NCBI GenBank assembly: GCA_017607445.1
Contig: JAEVHH010000001.1
Span: forward strand, 6,014,001-6,078,000
Source: Histoplasma ohiense
Taxonomy: Eukaryota > Ascomycota > Eurotiomycetes > Onygenales > Ajellomycetaceae
Direction: 5' to 3'
Length of the DNA stretch: 64,000 nt
Positions within the stretch are counted from its first letter, which is position 1; each line of letters begins with the position of its first letter. This document shows, piece after piece, positions 1-10,047 of the stretch. Made by a program: the position numbers and the translations under genes. Under the pieces are notes generated by a model. The model did no database searches. It worked only from the letters and a program-made list of their open reading frames with translations, and was not told the origin of the DNA.

Positions 1-398
1 GCATATAATTTATACTTCGAATATCAGTACTCTGGATCCGGATATATTAAGTATTGAGCGCGTTACATCGTGAAATCGTGCATTCGTAGTATCATAAGGT
101 AAAAAAACCACAGGGCCAGATCATGATCACCAAATTCCGGTTCCGTTCAACATTTCTCATACTGCTAACTCATCCTGATGACTGGAGACAGGGGTAATCT
201 TGCCAAAGCATTAAACTTATTGGAACACCTGGGAGTTCAAATCATTTTGCAGCAAACGCATTTGCAAAAAGCCAACGCCCAATCTGTGCGAGGAATTGCT
301 CGTGAAAGTTCGTGCTAATGGCGTTTCGCCATGGTGTAGCCCTTGATTGAACTAGAGCCACCCTCGACCGACATCCTACCAGCCTATCCCGAACATAT

Positions 399-1430
399 TC
401 ATAAACAAACAGCGCCGTCGGTTGTGCTTGTTGACGCGTCTCGAGACTGGCGGACAATCATCCCCAGACGCAGGGCCCAATCATCCCGTTTCGTCTCTCG
501 GATAAGTTCATTAGCAAGGTCCAATCTTCTAGCATACTTTATAGACTCCCCCATGGCCGAGATTCTCCTGCCATGCATGTAGAGTTCTGATGTCATTGCG
601 TTCGCGCAGGCTAGCAGAGCTGTCGAGAAGACGAAAAGCGCGAGAATTAGAATCTGTCCCGATTTGCTCACGTTGCTGACAAGAGCAACGTCGGTATAAA
701 CAAGCAATGTTGCGAATGCGGTGACCGAGTCTTCGATAAAGGAGCAGTCTCGTAGCCATTGACCTGACGTCACAGCCTTCAAATCATCTACCGCCCCCTG
801 AAGTCTAATCCAGCGGTCTTGGCTGAGGAGGATGAGCAGATCACCCTGAACACCGGGCTCAGAGGCACCTTTCCAGCCAATCGTGCTTCGTCGGCGGATG
901 ATGAGTACATTGCAGAAGCGAGCGAAAATTAACGCGACCAGTGCAGAGACGCCCCACCAGTCCCGCGCGACAATTAAGACTGCTAGGACTGCTAGCGACG
1001 CGATGGGGCCAAGGAGGTAGGGGATGGTTGAGATACTGGAGAGTGCAAGTATTGGAAACACTGCGTCCAATGTCCGACCGAGTTTGCCATTTGTTTTCAA
1101 AGCTGAAGTACTAGTAACTCTTAGATATGTGAGATGGCCAGTGACGCCCATCTTCTGCAGGAAGAGCACCGTCGCGGGATTTTCAACGCGGAAGACATAT
1201 CCAGATGTCAGGGCGGCGACCGCTGGGTGCTCTCCGTTGTTGAGTTCGGGCGCCGACTGTTGTCGATGTATACCGGGACAGAGGACAAGTATGTCGAGAA
1301 GAGCTGAAGTACCAGTTAGAGCGGTCCTTTTAGCGAGCACGGAAACTTCTGCGATGGCCACAAGACCTGCAGCGTTTAGTGAAACTCCGGAAACTGGTAA
1401 AAAGTTCCAAGAACGGGAATAAATTTCGAC
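399..1430 (-). CDS. Polytopic membrane protein of unknown function (5' end incomplete)
   Basis: The frame is open from 1430 down to the stop at 399 (about 343 residues). It carries at least four to six hydrophobic stretches, including LASLAVLAVLIVARDW-like and GQILILALFVFSTALLAC segments, and a conserved-looking soluble loop with GWKGASEPGVQGDLLILLSQ and VTSGQWLRDCSF. No ATG lies at the 5' end of this frame. A plausible acceptor (ATCAG) ends at 1431, and a GTGCGT donor after HQ sits near 1499, so an upstream exon may lie in 1500-1853; that joining is inference. I recognise no named domain. It is divergent from the HET-domain gene at 2146, a common neighbourhood in variable fungal regions. I would call it a hypothetical integral membrane protein. 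The coding call is fairly safe; the N-terminus is not. Confidence 0.6.
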   Translation of the reverse strand, partial: VEIYSRSWNFLPVSGVSLNAAGLVAIAEVSVLAKRTALTGTSALLDILVLCPGIHRQQSAPELNNGEHPAVAALTSGYVFRVENPATVLFLQKMGVTGHLTYLRVTSTSALKTNGKLGRTLDAVFPILALSSISTIPYLLGPIASLAVLAVLIVARDWWGVSALVALIFARFCNVLIIRRRSTIGWKGASEPGVQGDLLILLSQDRWIRLQGAVDDLKAVTSGQWLRDCSFIEDSVTAFATLLVYTDVALVSNVSKSGQILILALFVFSTALLACANAMTSELYMHGRRISAMGESIKYARRLDLANELIRETKRDDWALRLGMIVRQSRDASTSTTDGAVCL

Positions 1431-1499
1431 CTGATCGCAACTATTAATGAGATGTTTTGTGGGGGGAGCTATTTAAAGAACCCTGTCGACCTAACGCAC

Positions 1500-2145
1500 C
1501 TGATGCGGGATGAACATATTCAAACTCTGGGACACAAAAGACAGCATATCTGAGACACAATCCATTGCAGACATCCACGGCGATCTGAGGCTCTTTATTG
1601 AAATTATCACTGCTATGAATTGCGAAAAAGCCGCAGATACGTTCGCTGCCTGTACACTCGTCAGCCGGATGGCTGGTTGGATGGCAGGGGAACTTTGCTG
1701 CATGATTGGATTGGTGACGGCTTGGATGACTCGGGCGCCTCGTTCAAGCTTGCGAACTTCGCCACGCCCCGGGCGCAATTCGAGGAATAAGATACTGCAA
1801 TGTGGTTGGAGAGAAAACGGAGGCTTGAAAAGCCACCAGCAACGGGAACCCATGCGCCTTTAGCATCTCCGATACTGTGCAGGAGCTTGCAGAAACAGCC
1901 TCGCATGTTGCAGAAGTTCCTCATATTCCAGAGTTGCGGCTCTATTGACTATGGGTTGAACATAAATCAGCCCATAGGACGCTGTCCGGGCTGTGCTCTC
2001 CCATATTCGCAATACTGGCGCATTATTTTCAATGAGACAAACCGTTGTCACGCCTATGATGACCCTGGGTCAATGTGAATGATTACTCTTCTAGCAGAAA
2101 CGGAAAGAGAAAATTGGTTTTGAGCACATTTCGCCGCAATTAGCC
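1500..2145. other. Divergent intergenic region / possible 5' exon
   Basis: Several overlapping frames are open on both strands here. One on the minus strand (1500-1853) could be the first exon of the membrane protein, since it ends at a GTGCGT donor in a compatible phase. None has a recognisable domain. The rest presumably holds the HET gene promoter. Confidence 0.3.
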
Positions 2146-4578
2146 ATGGCATCGTACGACTACCGCAGGCAGCTACCTTTACGACGAGAAGAATTTCGAC
2201 TGGTACGACTCCATATGGGGGAAGCGAATGCTGAACTTGAATGCGATCTGCTTCGGCGTTCCCTCCCCTCCGACGATGATCCGGAGCCTAATCGCTTTGG
2301 TTATGGTGTCCGAGCACCTACCCCAGAGCCCTATGATGCCTTGTCTTACACCTGGGGTCCCAAGGGGCAGAACTGCCAGATCAAAATCCTCCAAGGTAGC
2401 GAATCACATCCAATGGAAATACGACCAAATCTGAAAGCAGCATTGTTGCGTTTCCGGCAACCGAACTCGCATAGATACCTGTGGGTCGATGCACTCTGTG
2501 TCGACCAGGCGAACCAAGAGGAGAAAAGCATCCAAGTGAGCATGATGTTTCGAATCTTTGATGCTGCCGATAATGTGCGTGTTTGGCTTGGCGAGGAGGC
2601 AGATGAAAGTACCAGAGCGATGGAATTTATTCGGAGTCGCTTAAAACCCGACGAATTCGACAAAGCGGTCGAAGACCCGTCGCTGTTGAGGGAATGGGTT
2701 GCGCTATCTGGCTTGATAAGGCGGCCCTGGTTCAGTCGGCGATGGATAATCCAGGAGATAGCCCTGGCGAAGAAAGCTACCGTGTATTGTGGAGGCGCAT
2801 GCGTGGAGTGGGAGGAATTCGCCAACGCGGTGTCCCTTCTCGTCCACAGCAAGGAGAACGTTCGGCAACTCTTGAGAAGGTCAAGTGAGTACTGTAATCA
2901 TCCGGATTATCTTGGAGATGTGAGTCAATCGGCAGCTGCCCGATTGATCGATGCTTCAGACAATATGTTCCGGAAGTCGGAGAAGGGACAGATACTCGAG
3001 CGACTCCTTTCCCTCGAAGAACTCATGTCAACCCTCTCTGCCTTCGAGGCATCAGATCCTCGAGATGTTCTCTATGCAGTATTATGGTTAGCTCGTGATG
3101 CACGCCCGGGTTTCAGGTGTGGAGGTGAAGTCATACCTCCAGATGATCAGAGCATATTCTCAGGGCTCTCTGGATTCACGGAGTATCCGCCATCACCAAC
3201 AAATAATTCCGATGTGTTACCTAGCGCTTATCTGCAATTTGGATCCCCGGAAAGGCGGAAAAGAGCCCATTCGGATGGTACATATAATAGCAGAGGCTTC
3301 AAGCGACTTCACAGTATGGACCAGAACCACCCGGTTCCGCAGATTTTTGTCAGCCCTGACATTGTGAGCGAACCGGCAATGATAACTACCTCCGTCAATG
3401 GACACGCGGGCGAACATACGACGCTACCTCAACTCCCCGCACCGCCCGAAAAGAGCCTTGGCCCTCCTGCTATCCATCTAGACATTCCATCGACCCAAGG
3501 ATCCGTTGATTCGAACCAAAGCCCAAGGGGGGATTCGGACCGAAGTTCAAGAGCAGACTCCGTAGAGCCGAAAGAAGGCTTAGCTATTAAAATTGCAAGA
3601 ACACTCCGTGCCAGGCGGCGCAAGAATAGAATCCCAGTGGATTATAACAAAAGTGTCCTAGAAGTTTGTAAGGACGTTCTAAAATTTATATTCACGCGGT
3701 CAGACTCACTGGACATGCTGTGCAGACCTTGGGCGCCCTCCGGCCTGAACCTGCCCTCCTGGATGCGGCCAGTCTCAGACAATCCCTTTGCGACGGAAAG
3801 GCACGGAGTTTATCGTCGCGTCAACGCTGACCCGTTAGTGGGTAAACCCTGGCCGAGCCCAAATCTATACAGGGCTGCGCATAGTATTCCGGCCGACTGG
3901 AAATTCGACCCAGAAGTCAATGAAAGCCTCAACATCCAAGGCTTTGTCCTAGACACGATACGCAAAAAAGCATCAGCGGCACGCGCTGGCGTCATTCCAT
4001 CCGACTGGAACAAAATTGCCGGTTGGGAGAACCCATCTTCGCCGCCCCCGGAGACCTTCTGGAGGACATTGGTTGGGAATCGGGATTTCACAAGCCACAA
4101 ACCACCACGCCACTGGCGAAAAGCGTGTCACGACGCCTTTAGCCTCAGAACGTCAGGAGGAGATCTCGATATTAAAGAAGCGGTCGCCTTTGAGTGTCCG
4201 AAGTTTGTCCAGCAGTATCTAGAGCGAGTACAATGTACAGTTTGGTCACGAAGGCTTGCAGTTCTATCCAACATTCCAATGCAGGAATCTCTGTGTCTTG
4301 TCCCCATGTGCGCCAAGAAGGGGGACAAGGTATGCATTTTATATGGATGCAATGTGCCTGTCTTGCTTCGCGAGAGAAGCGGGGCTAAACGGAATCGCTG
4401 TGGGTGTTCGGAGAACGGTTGTCAATGTGGTTGTCAGAACTGCACGTCAGGTTACGAGAGAGGTCCTATTAGCTATGAATTAATCGGTGAATGTTATGTG
4501 CATGGTATGATGGATGGCGAGGCATTGGCCTACAAACAGAAATATAAGATCAAAGGTCAGAATTTTGATGTCCGGTAG
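2146..4578 (+). CDS. Heterokaryon incompatibility (HET) domain protein
   Basis: Intronless, 810 aa, starting at the ATG in TAGCCATGG. The HET domain occupies roughly residues 60-215, with the family signatures YDALSYTWG (about 63-71), YLWVDALCVDQ (about 111-121), VRVWLGE (about 144-150) and RPWFSRRWIIQEIALA. HET domains trigger programmed death after non-self recognition or act in STAND-like NLR systems; this protein shows no NACHT or repeat domain. Residues about 330-500 are low-complexity (Ser/Pro/charged). The end carries the usual HET-family tail (GDKVCILYGCNVPVLLR, then IGECYVHGMMDGEA). A Cys-rich insert (about 749-767, RCGCSENGCQCGCQNC) interrupts that tail and could bind metal. Family assignment is certain; the partner or allele recognised is unknown. 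Confidence 0.93.
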   Translation: MASYDYRRQLPLRREEFRLVRLHMGEANAELECDLLRRSLPSDDDPEPNRFGYGVRAPTPEPYDALSYTWGPKGQNCQIKILQGSESHPMEIRPNLKAALLRFRQPNSHRYLWVDALCVDQANQEEKSIQVSMMFRIFDAADNVRVWLGEEADESTRAMEFIRSRLKPDEFDKAVEDPSLLREWVALSGLIRRPWFSRRWIIQEIALAKKATVYCGGACVEWEEFANAVSLLVHSKENVRQLLRRSSEYCNHPDYLGDVSQSAAARLIDASDNMFRKSEKGQILERLLSLEELMSTLSAFEASDPRDVLYAVLWLARDARPGFRCGGEVIPPDDQSIFSGLSGFTEYPPSPTNNSDVLPSAYLQFGSPERRKRAHSDGTYNSRGFKRLHSMDQNHPVPQIFVSPDIVSEPAMITTSVNGHAGEHTTLPQLPAPPEKSLGPPAIHLDIPSTQGSVDSNQSPRGDSDRSSRADSVEPKEGLAIKIARTLRARRRKNRIPVDYNKSVLEVCKDVLKFIFTRSDSLDMLCRPWAPSGLNLPSWMRPVSDNPFATERHGVYRRVNADPLVGKPWPSPNLYRAAHSIPADWKFDPEVNESLNIQGFVLDTIRKKASAARAGVIPSDWNKIAGWENPSSPPPETFWRTLVGNRDFTSHKPPRHWRKACHDAFSLRTSGGDLDIKEAVAFECPKFVQQYLERVQCTVWSRRLAVLSNIPMQESLCLVPMCAKKGDKVCILYGCNVPVLLRERSGAKRNRCGCSENGCQCGCQNCTSGYERGPISYELIGECYVHGMMDGEALAYKQKYKIKGQNFDVR

Positions 4579-5200
4579 GCAAACCGTGGAACCGCCTTTG
4601 GAAGAGTATATTTTGGACATGGTAGATAGGTTGATAATATTAGTTGGAAATAACTTGGTATCGCAATCTATATTGTCAGCGTCCGGTAGTGTTAATAATT
4701 TAGATATCCTGTTTGCGACGGTTGTCTTGCTCCATCAACGTTGAAACTGTTTAGAGTGAAGTATACATGTCTAAGAAAGGGTATATATAGTTCCTAACGG
4801 AAAACCTCTCTGGAAACTTTCGCATGGATGTGGTTTGGAACAGGTCCGCAGTAGTGTAGTACAGTCCTATTAAAATATATAAATGACGTTTCAAAGAAAA
4901 AAGATAGTACGAAGAGCGATACCAGAATACAACAAGAGTAGAATCCCGCAAGGGAAGCCCATGATAGAGAATAAATTTTGTGCGAAAAGTCAGAAATAAT
5001 GGACACAGGAAGGGCGCATCCATCAGTAATGGGTAAGTATGAGGAATATGAGTAGCTCTATAGAAATAATATGGGGGAGAATTAGGGACGAGGAAGAAAG
5101 AAAAGAAAAGCCAAAACGAAAAAGTTAACAAAGTATCACTCCACAAAACGCACATTATTCCGCATTTCTCAATTCCCTTCAGACAGAATAAAAGAGCCGT
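4579..5200. other. Convergent 3' intergenic region
   Basis: AT-rich 3' flanks of the HET gene (+) and erg6 (-). The open frames here are short and low in complexity. No gene seen. Confidence 0.6.
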
Positions 5201-6551
5201 TTACCGTTTATTTTCAGGCTTGCGCCCAACCATCAAAAACATAGGCGTGAACAATTTCATTTCACCACCTTTGACAAGGCAGTCAGCGGCATACGCCAGG
5301 CTGTCACCGGTCTTCTGAGCGCCGTGAGGCATAATGCCAACTTTCTCAAGCCCACCTACAAGACGGTGCACGATCGCACGACCCCACCAGGTCATACGAA
5401 GAATCGTGAAGAAATCTCTCATCGAGGACATATGTTTCCACGATCCTGCCAGCGGGTAGTACCAGGGGATCTCATCGGGCCGATCAGCAAGATCTTCCGC
5501 ATGCAACAGTTCAAATCCGGCCGCCTTGATGGCTGCTAGGGCAACTTCCGCCTTGACCATGTTGGCGATTCCGTCACCTTGCTCGATCCCAAGGCGGATC
5601 TCGCGGTGCTCCGGGTTGTCGTTATCGTAGTTGTCCGTCATGACCCATTCATAGACACCAAAGGTACCACCTGGCTTCAAGACGCGGTAGATTTGGCTGT
5701 AGACGCCCTCGAGGGAGGGGGCGTGGACGGTGGCTTCGATGGCATAGACGGCATCAAAAGTTTCCGGCTCGAAGGACATTTGCATGAAATCTCCCTTTGT
5801 GAAACGAAGTTTATGTGACAACCCTTCCTTAGCAGCATAGTGGGTGGCGCGATCAATTTGGTAGTCGTTGTTATTCAGGCCAACGACATTGACACCAGCG
5901 AACTTTACTATTTCTCTAGCGGGACCACCAACACCACAGCCTACATCAAGAACGAGTTGGTCCTCTTTCAGTCCGATCTGGTGGGCGAGGTAATGTTCGT
6001 GTCTGGCGATGGCCTGATGGAAGGGCTCTCCGTATGCGAACCGGCAGAAATGGAATGATGAGCCCCAGCCATACTCGTAGAAATCAGTAGCAAGGTTGTA
6101 GTAACTAAATTGGAGAGGTTACAAGTTAGTCCAATGAACACTCGCATCGCATGATCTCGTTGTTTCTCTCTTTCTTTTTCATCTTCTCTCTTCTAATTTG
6201 GGCTCCTGTTCTGCGGTTGCCATGCGCTCACTCAGCATGGACAGGACGGAGGTGCTTACTGTCGCGTAAGAGTTGCGTATTCTACTCTACGTGCCTAGAA
6301 TGACATGTTAGAAGCATTTCCCAAGAAAAATTTATTTCCAAACTAACCTCTCTGATTTCGTCCGTTTCCTCTGCGGATGGTTTCTTGTCCCAGTGCTTGA
6401 AATACTCGTCCACCGCAGCCCTTTGTGCCTTGTGGTCCTTGGCACTCATGGCGGCTAGGCCACCACGTCTCTTCGCTGACGACCCGTGGAGAGCCTTGTT
6501 GAAAGCAGCATCGCGCTGGTGGTCCTCAACCTCAAGAGTCGACGGGGCCAT
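5201..6551 (-). CDS. erg6: Sterol 24-C-methyltransferase
   Basis: Transfers a methyl group from S-adenosylmethionine to C24 of zymosterol-type sterols in ergosterol synthesis, at the ER or lipid droplets. Three exons: 6551-6348, 6294-6260 (only 35 nt) and 6104-5201, giving 380 aa, the usual length. The SAM-binding motif I is VLDVGCGVGGPAREI. The sterol-methyltransferase signature YEYGWGSSFHFCRF precedes it, and YEWVMTDNYD plus a C-terminal sterol domain (WKHMSSMRDFF...) follow. Exon phases close exactly: GAG joins to GCACGT, and CA joins to TTAC to give HYYN. It is divergent from slt11, with a 750-bp shared upstream region. In A. fumigatus erg6 is also near zuotin as I recall, which would make this a conserved block (memory, unchecked). 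Confidence 0.97.
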
Positions 6552-7299
6552 TCCGCTTGATATATGTCACGGGAATGAGCAGAGAGGTAAAAGGGGGTTG
6601 GTGTGTGGTGGGAAGAGGAGGGACTTGGGAGAAGCTAATTGAGAAGAAATGAACGACAAATACACTCAATGGTATCTCGAACACTTAAGCCGTACTGCTT
6701 CTACGCATACGAGAGGAACTGCGCTACAGGAACCGGTCGACTTGATGAGAATGTTGGGTTGTGGGATGTTTGAAATATCAATCCGGTTCCAAGAAATATC
6801 CGGAGGAACAGAAAACAAGGGGTATGCACTAGGTTGAAAGTGGATTAGCGCGTATGGCCTGGTAGCTTATCTCTGGCCAATTGAAATGTGGGATATTCTG
6901 CAGCCTCAGGAAGTGGATCTCCCTCAGCCCCTTTATGGATAGGATTGCTGCCCTACTACCGGATCTGGCCATGGCAAGGTGACGCCACCGATGAATTAGC
7001 CAATCAGAGCCAGGTTATTCATCCTTCAGAACAACGTTTGATCCGGATCAAGTGGCATCTTCTTGGCAACATTTTGAGCCGAGGCATGTTGTGGGCTGCT
7101 GGGGTGTTTGTGCAAGCCAAGGGCCACAGAAAATGTGCTATCCGGATCAAGGTTAATACCTTCCGATGATTAGTCATAGTTGACTCAGCCTTTCATGTGA
7201 TCGCGCCAAGATCGTCCCCATTCGATGAATGTTATCAAAATCCTTTCCAGCAGAAGCCTCACCATCATCAAGGCAAAATAATTACAGGAGACCCTTATA
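6552..7299. promoter_or_regulatory. Bidirectional erg6/slt11 upstream region
   Basis: No coding signal. A 12-bp motif ATCCGGATCAAG occurs twice in the same orientation, about 100 bp apart (7041-7052 and 7140-7151), on the slt11 side. Its role is unknown. Confidence 0.45.
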
Positions 7300-8517
7300 A
7301 TGCCCCCTCCTCAGATAAAACAAGATATCAACCGCTCTGGTTGGGAGACAACAGATTTCCCCTCCGTCTGCGAATCATGTCTTCCCGACAACCCTTATGT
7401 CCAAATGCTCAAGGAAGACTATGCCGCTGAGTGTAAAATCTGCACCCGCCCGATGACCATGTTCCAATGGAAACCAGATCGCACAGCACGCACCAAACGG
7501 ACAAATATCTGCTTGACATGCGCTCGGCTGAAGAACTGTTGTCAGTGTTGCATGCTGGATCTGTCCTTCGGCCTGCCTATCGTTGTTCGAGATGCGGCCT
7601 TAAAGATGGTGGCGCCAGGTCCGCAGAGCTCGATAAACAGAGAATACTACGCACAGGAACACGAGAAGGAGATCGAGGAAGGGAGAGGGGCAGTGGAGGA
7701 ATACGCAAAAACTGATGAGAAGGCTAGAGACCTGCTGCGGAGGCTGGCGAATAGCGAACCATACTACAAGCGTCAACGAAGGATGGGTAACACCAACACC
7801 AGGAACAGAGAAAACGAAGATCTGCAAGAAGAGGGAATCTCAGGACAAAGGCAAATAGGATACGGACCGGGACCAAACACCGGAGGATCTACTCCGGGGC
7901 CCATTCGAAGTAGCGATATTAGGCGTGGCGGGCTTCATGGCCGCGGAAGAGGAGGAGGGATGCGGGGCGGGCGTGGCCGTGGTGGTGGACGAGGGTTTCC
8001 CAGCGTCACCCAACTCCCTCCAGGACCCCAAGACATTCTTCCCCCCGACGATCCGAACATAACCTCTCTTTTCATCACCGGTGTCGAAGACGACCTCCCC
8101 GAACACGCCCTTCGCACTTTCTTCACCGAATTCGGCACCCTGCGCTCCCTCATCTGCTCACACCGCTCACACTGCGCTTTTATCAATTACGCGTCGCGAG
8201 AGGCGGCGGAGAAAGCCGCAAACCACTGTCAAGGCAAAGCCGTGATACAGGGCTGCCCCTTGCGTGTGCAGTGGGGTAAACCGCGACCGTTGGATAATAT
8301 GGAAAGGGAGGAGAGAATGCAGTATGCACGGCAGGGACGGGCGGTGGTCCCTAGAAAGAATCAAGGCGCAGGGGGTGCAGGGAGAACCACTAATGAAGCT
8401 GCTCTTGGTGGGAGTGCGGGGGCGACTGGGCAAGAAGAACAGCACCAGCCATCGTTTGTCGTCGCGCCGCCGCCGGGGAGTGGGGACGTGCAGTATGCCA
8501 GTTTGGCGGGTGATTGA
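7300..8517 (+). CDS. slt11: Pre-mRNA-splicing factor Slt11 (Ecm2/RBM22 family)
   Basis: Intronless, 405 aa. The N-terminal third is a zinc-binding region with paired cysteines (VCESC, ECKIC, ICLTC, NCCQCC), as in Ecm2/RBM22. A basic linker follows, then a Gly/Arg-rich stretch (about 205-235), then one RRM (about 253-325) with SLFITGVEDDLPEHAL and HCAFINYASREAAEKA. The tail is Gly/Ala/Gln-rich. Slt11 is a component of the activated spliceosome (NineTeen-associated) that contacts U6 snRNA and the catalytic core. The opening GWETTDFPSVCESCLPDNPY is typical of the family. The start fits because the conserved zinc region begins within 25 residues. Nuclear housekeeping gene; high confidence. Confidence 0.95.
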   Translation: MPPPQIKQDINRSGWETTDFPSVCESCLPDNPYVQMLKEDYAAECKICTRPMTMFQWKPDRTARTKRTNICLTCARLKNCCQCCMLDLSFGLPIVVRDAALKMVAPGPQSSINREYYAQEHEKEIEEGRGAVEEYAKTDEKARDLLRRLANSEPYYKRQRRMGNTNTRNRENEDLQEEGISGQRQIGYGPGPNTGGSTPGPIRSSDIRRGGLHGRGRGGGMRGGRGRGGGRGFPSVTQLPPGPQDILPPDDPNITSLFITGVEDDLPEHALRTFFTEFGTLRSLICSHRSHCAFINYASREAAEKAANHCQGKAVIQGCPLRVQWGKPRPLDNMEREERMQYARQGRAVVPRKNQGAGGAGRTTNEAALGGSAGATGQEEQHQPSFVVAPPPGSGDVQYASLAGD

Positions 8518-8922
8518 TATTATTCTGAAAGCCTTATTATGGGTTATTTGGCGTGTGGCAACTATTCCCCTCCCTTTCATAGGTTAGATTCCGGGATCAT
8601 GCGCCGTTTTGACACTTTTTTGTGTAAATTATATACAAGCAGCTTTTACTCTGTCTTTCATAACACATCTTACACATCGTTACTTTTGCTCCAATCAATA
8701 CCCTCTCAAAAACCAGTGTACAAAGACTCCGCCCGCCCATCAACTCTGTTTCTCTATTCAGTTCGGATACCATATATCAAAGTGAAGTGGCCTACACCAC
8801 GTTTCAAGAACCACCTTACATGCCATCATAAGCGATGCGCGGTATGGATATACGTCGGGAATTCGTAAAGTTCCTCCTCAACAAACATTGTACCGTATAA
8901 CTTATATATGTCTTTTTATCAG
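8518..8922. other. Convergent 3' region of slt11 and mzm1
   Basis: AT-rich untranslated flanks. No gene seen. Confidence 0.5.
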
Positions 8923-9565
8923 TTACTCTGATGACTGCGTGTTCGAACACGCCTTCCCAACCGCAACCTTAACCCTCTCATTCTTTCCCGCCGTCTTAAT
9001 GGAATCATTATCCCCGCGCTCGATGTGTTCGTGGATTCGTAATTCTGTTCAAGCCGATACATTACATTAGCATATTGCTTACCACACCTCCCCTTGCCTC
9101 CCTCTCCTTCTCTCTTCGTTCATCTTCGCCTTCGTACTCGCCCCGGAATCTACTCATGACAAGCATACAAGCTAGCACACCGCAACACCGGAAAATGAGA
9201 AGAAATGCAAAAAATATAACCTACCATATCGCTCCGCCTCCTCCCCGGCACCGGAAATTTTAACCCCCTGTACAACATTCGTCCTCAGTATCTCCGCCGT
9301 CTCCATTGCATGCTGGATGCGCATAGGGGTATCCACACCCTGCTGGCGGTGTTGGTCGAACTGTTTGCGCGCTTCAGCACGGGCAGCATGGAGGGTTGTG
9401 AAATCACCTATAAAGCAGGTCTAAATGTTAGTCGGAGCTAGGTTGTAGATTTATATCTATACACATCGATATGTGGGGGGTTATCTTACCTTGGAAGGCA
9501 ATGCGGGTTGCGCGGAGCAGGAAGCGGTAGGCGGCTAGAGGATTAGGAGCAGTTGTCGCGGCCAT
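8923..9565 (-). CDS. mzm1: Mitochondrial LYR protein Mzm1 (complex III assembly)
   Basis: Easily missed because its three exons are short: 9565-9490, 9407-9225 and 9044-8923 (76, 183 and 122 nt), totalling 126 aa. The N-terminus LAAYRFLLRATRIAFQG is the LYR/Complex1 helix. The middle reads HAARAEARKQFDQHR and the end IHEHIERGDNDSIKTAGK, both characteristic of fungal Mzm1 as I know the family. Mzm1 is a matrix chaperone that stabilises the Rieske protein Rip1 before it is inserted into the bc1 complex; loss lowers mitochondrial zinc in yeast. All splice junctions are GT-AG and keep frame (CAAG joins GTGATTTC; TATG joins AATTACG). It is divergent from zuo1. Confidence 0.88.
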
Positions 9566-10047
9566 AATTGGGGTTTATATCTGTCTGGTTCAGGCCGTGA
9601 AAGATTCGATATGGTATGTAATTGCGGCAGGGCTTTTGGGGAAGAGACTCGAATGCGGGATGGAGGAATATCGTTGTAGCTTGCCTGGACAGGGTGTTAA
9701 TTCAATGAAGCGTGAGAAATGTTAAAGACCTAGCTGATACAAATCATGATCCGACTGAGGCCAAAAACCCCGAGTATCATTCAAAATGAATACATGTATG
9801 TTCACGATATCCAATCTACCAAAGCCCACGCAAATATATTAATCTCTCTGCAAAGTAACGCCCAAGCTGCGGCGAATTGACTTCTCCGTCCCAAACAGGA
9901 TTAGCGTTGTGCCCTCGCTCACCCAAAGAAAAAATTATCATATTTTCCAGCTTCCACTTTCTTATCATTCGCGTTGGTTCTGGGACTTCCCTCTAATTGC
10001 TATATACATACTCTAGATCAATATATATAACCAGAAGCCGACACGGG
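9566..10047. promoter_or_regulatory. Bidirectional mzm1/zuo1 promoter region
   Basis: 480 bp between two divergent housekeeping starts. No coding potential and no motif I can name with confidence. Confidence 0.4.

Noticed and set aside
1510..1863. Plus-strand open frame of 117 codons
   Set aside because: It overlaps equally good minus-strand frames, has no domain, and the minus frame ends at a usable splice donor for the membrane protein.
4751..5155. Minus-strand 134-codon frame rich in Phe/Leu/Tyr
   Set aside because: AT-rich 3' flank composition explains the hydrophobic content; no start context or homology signal.
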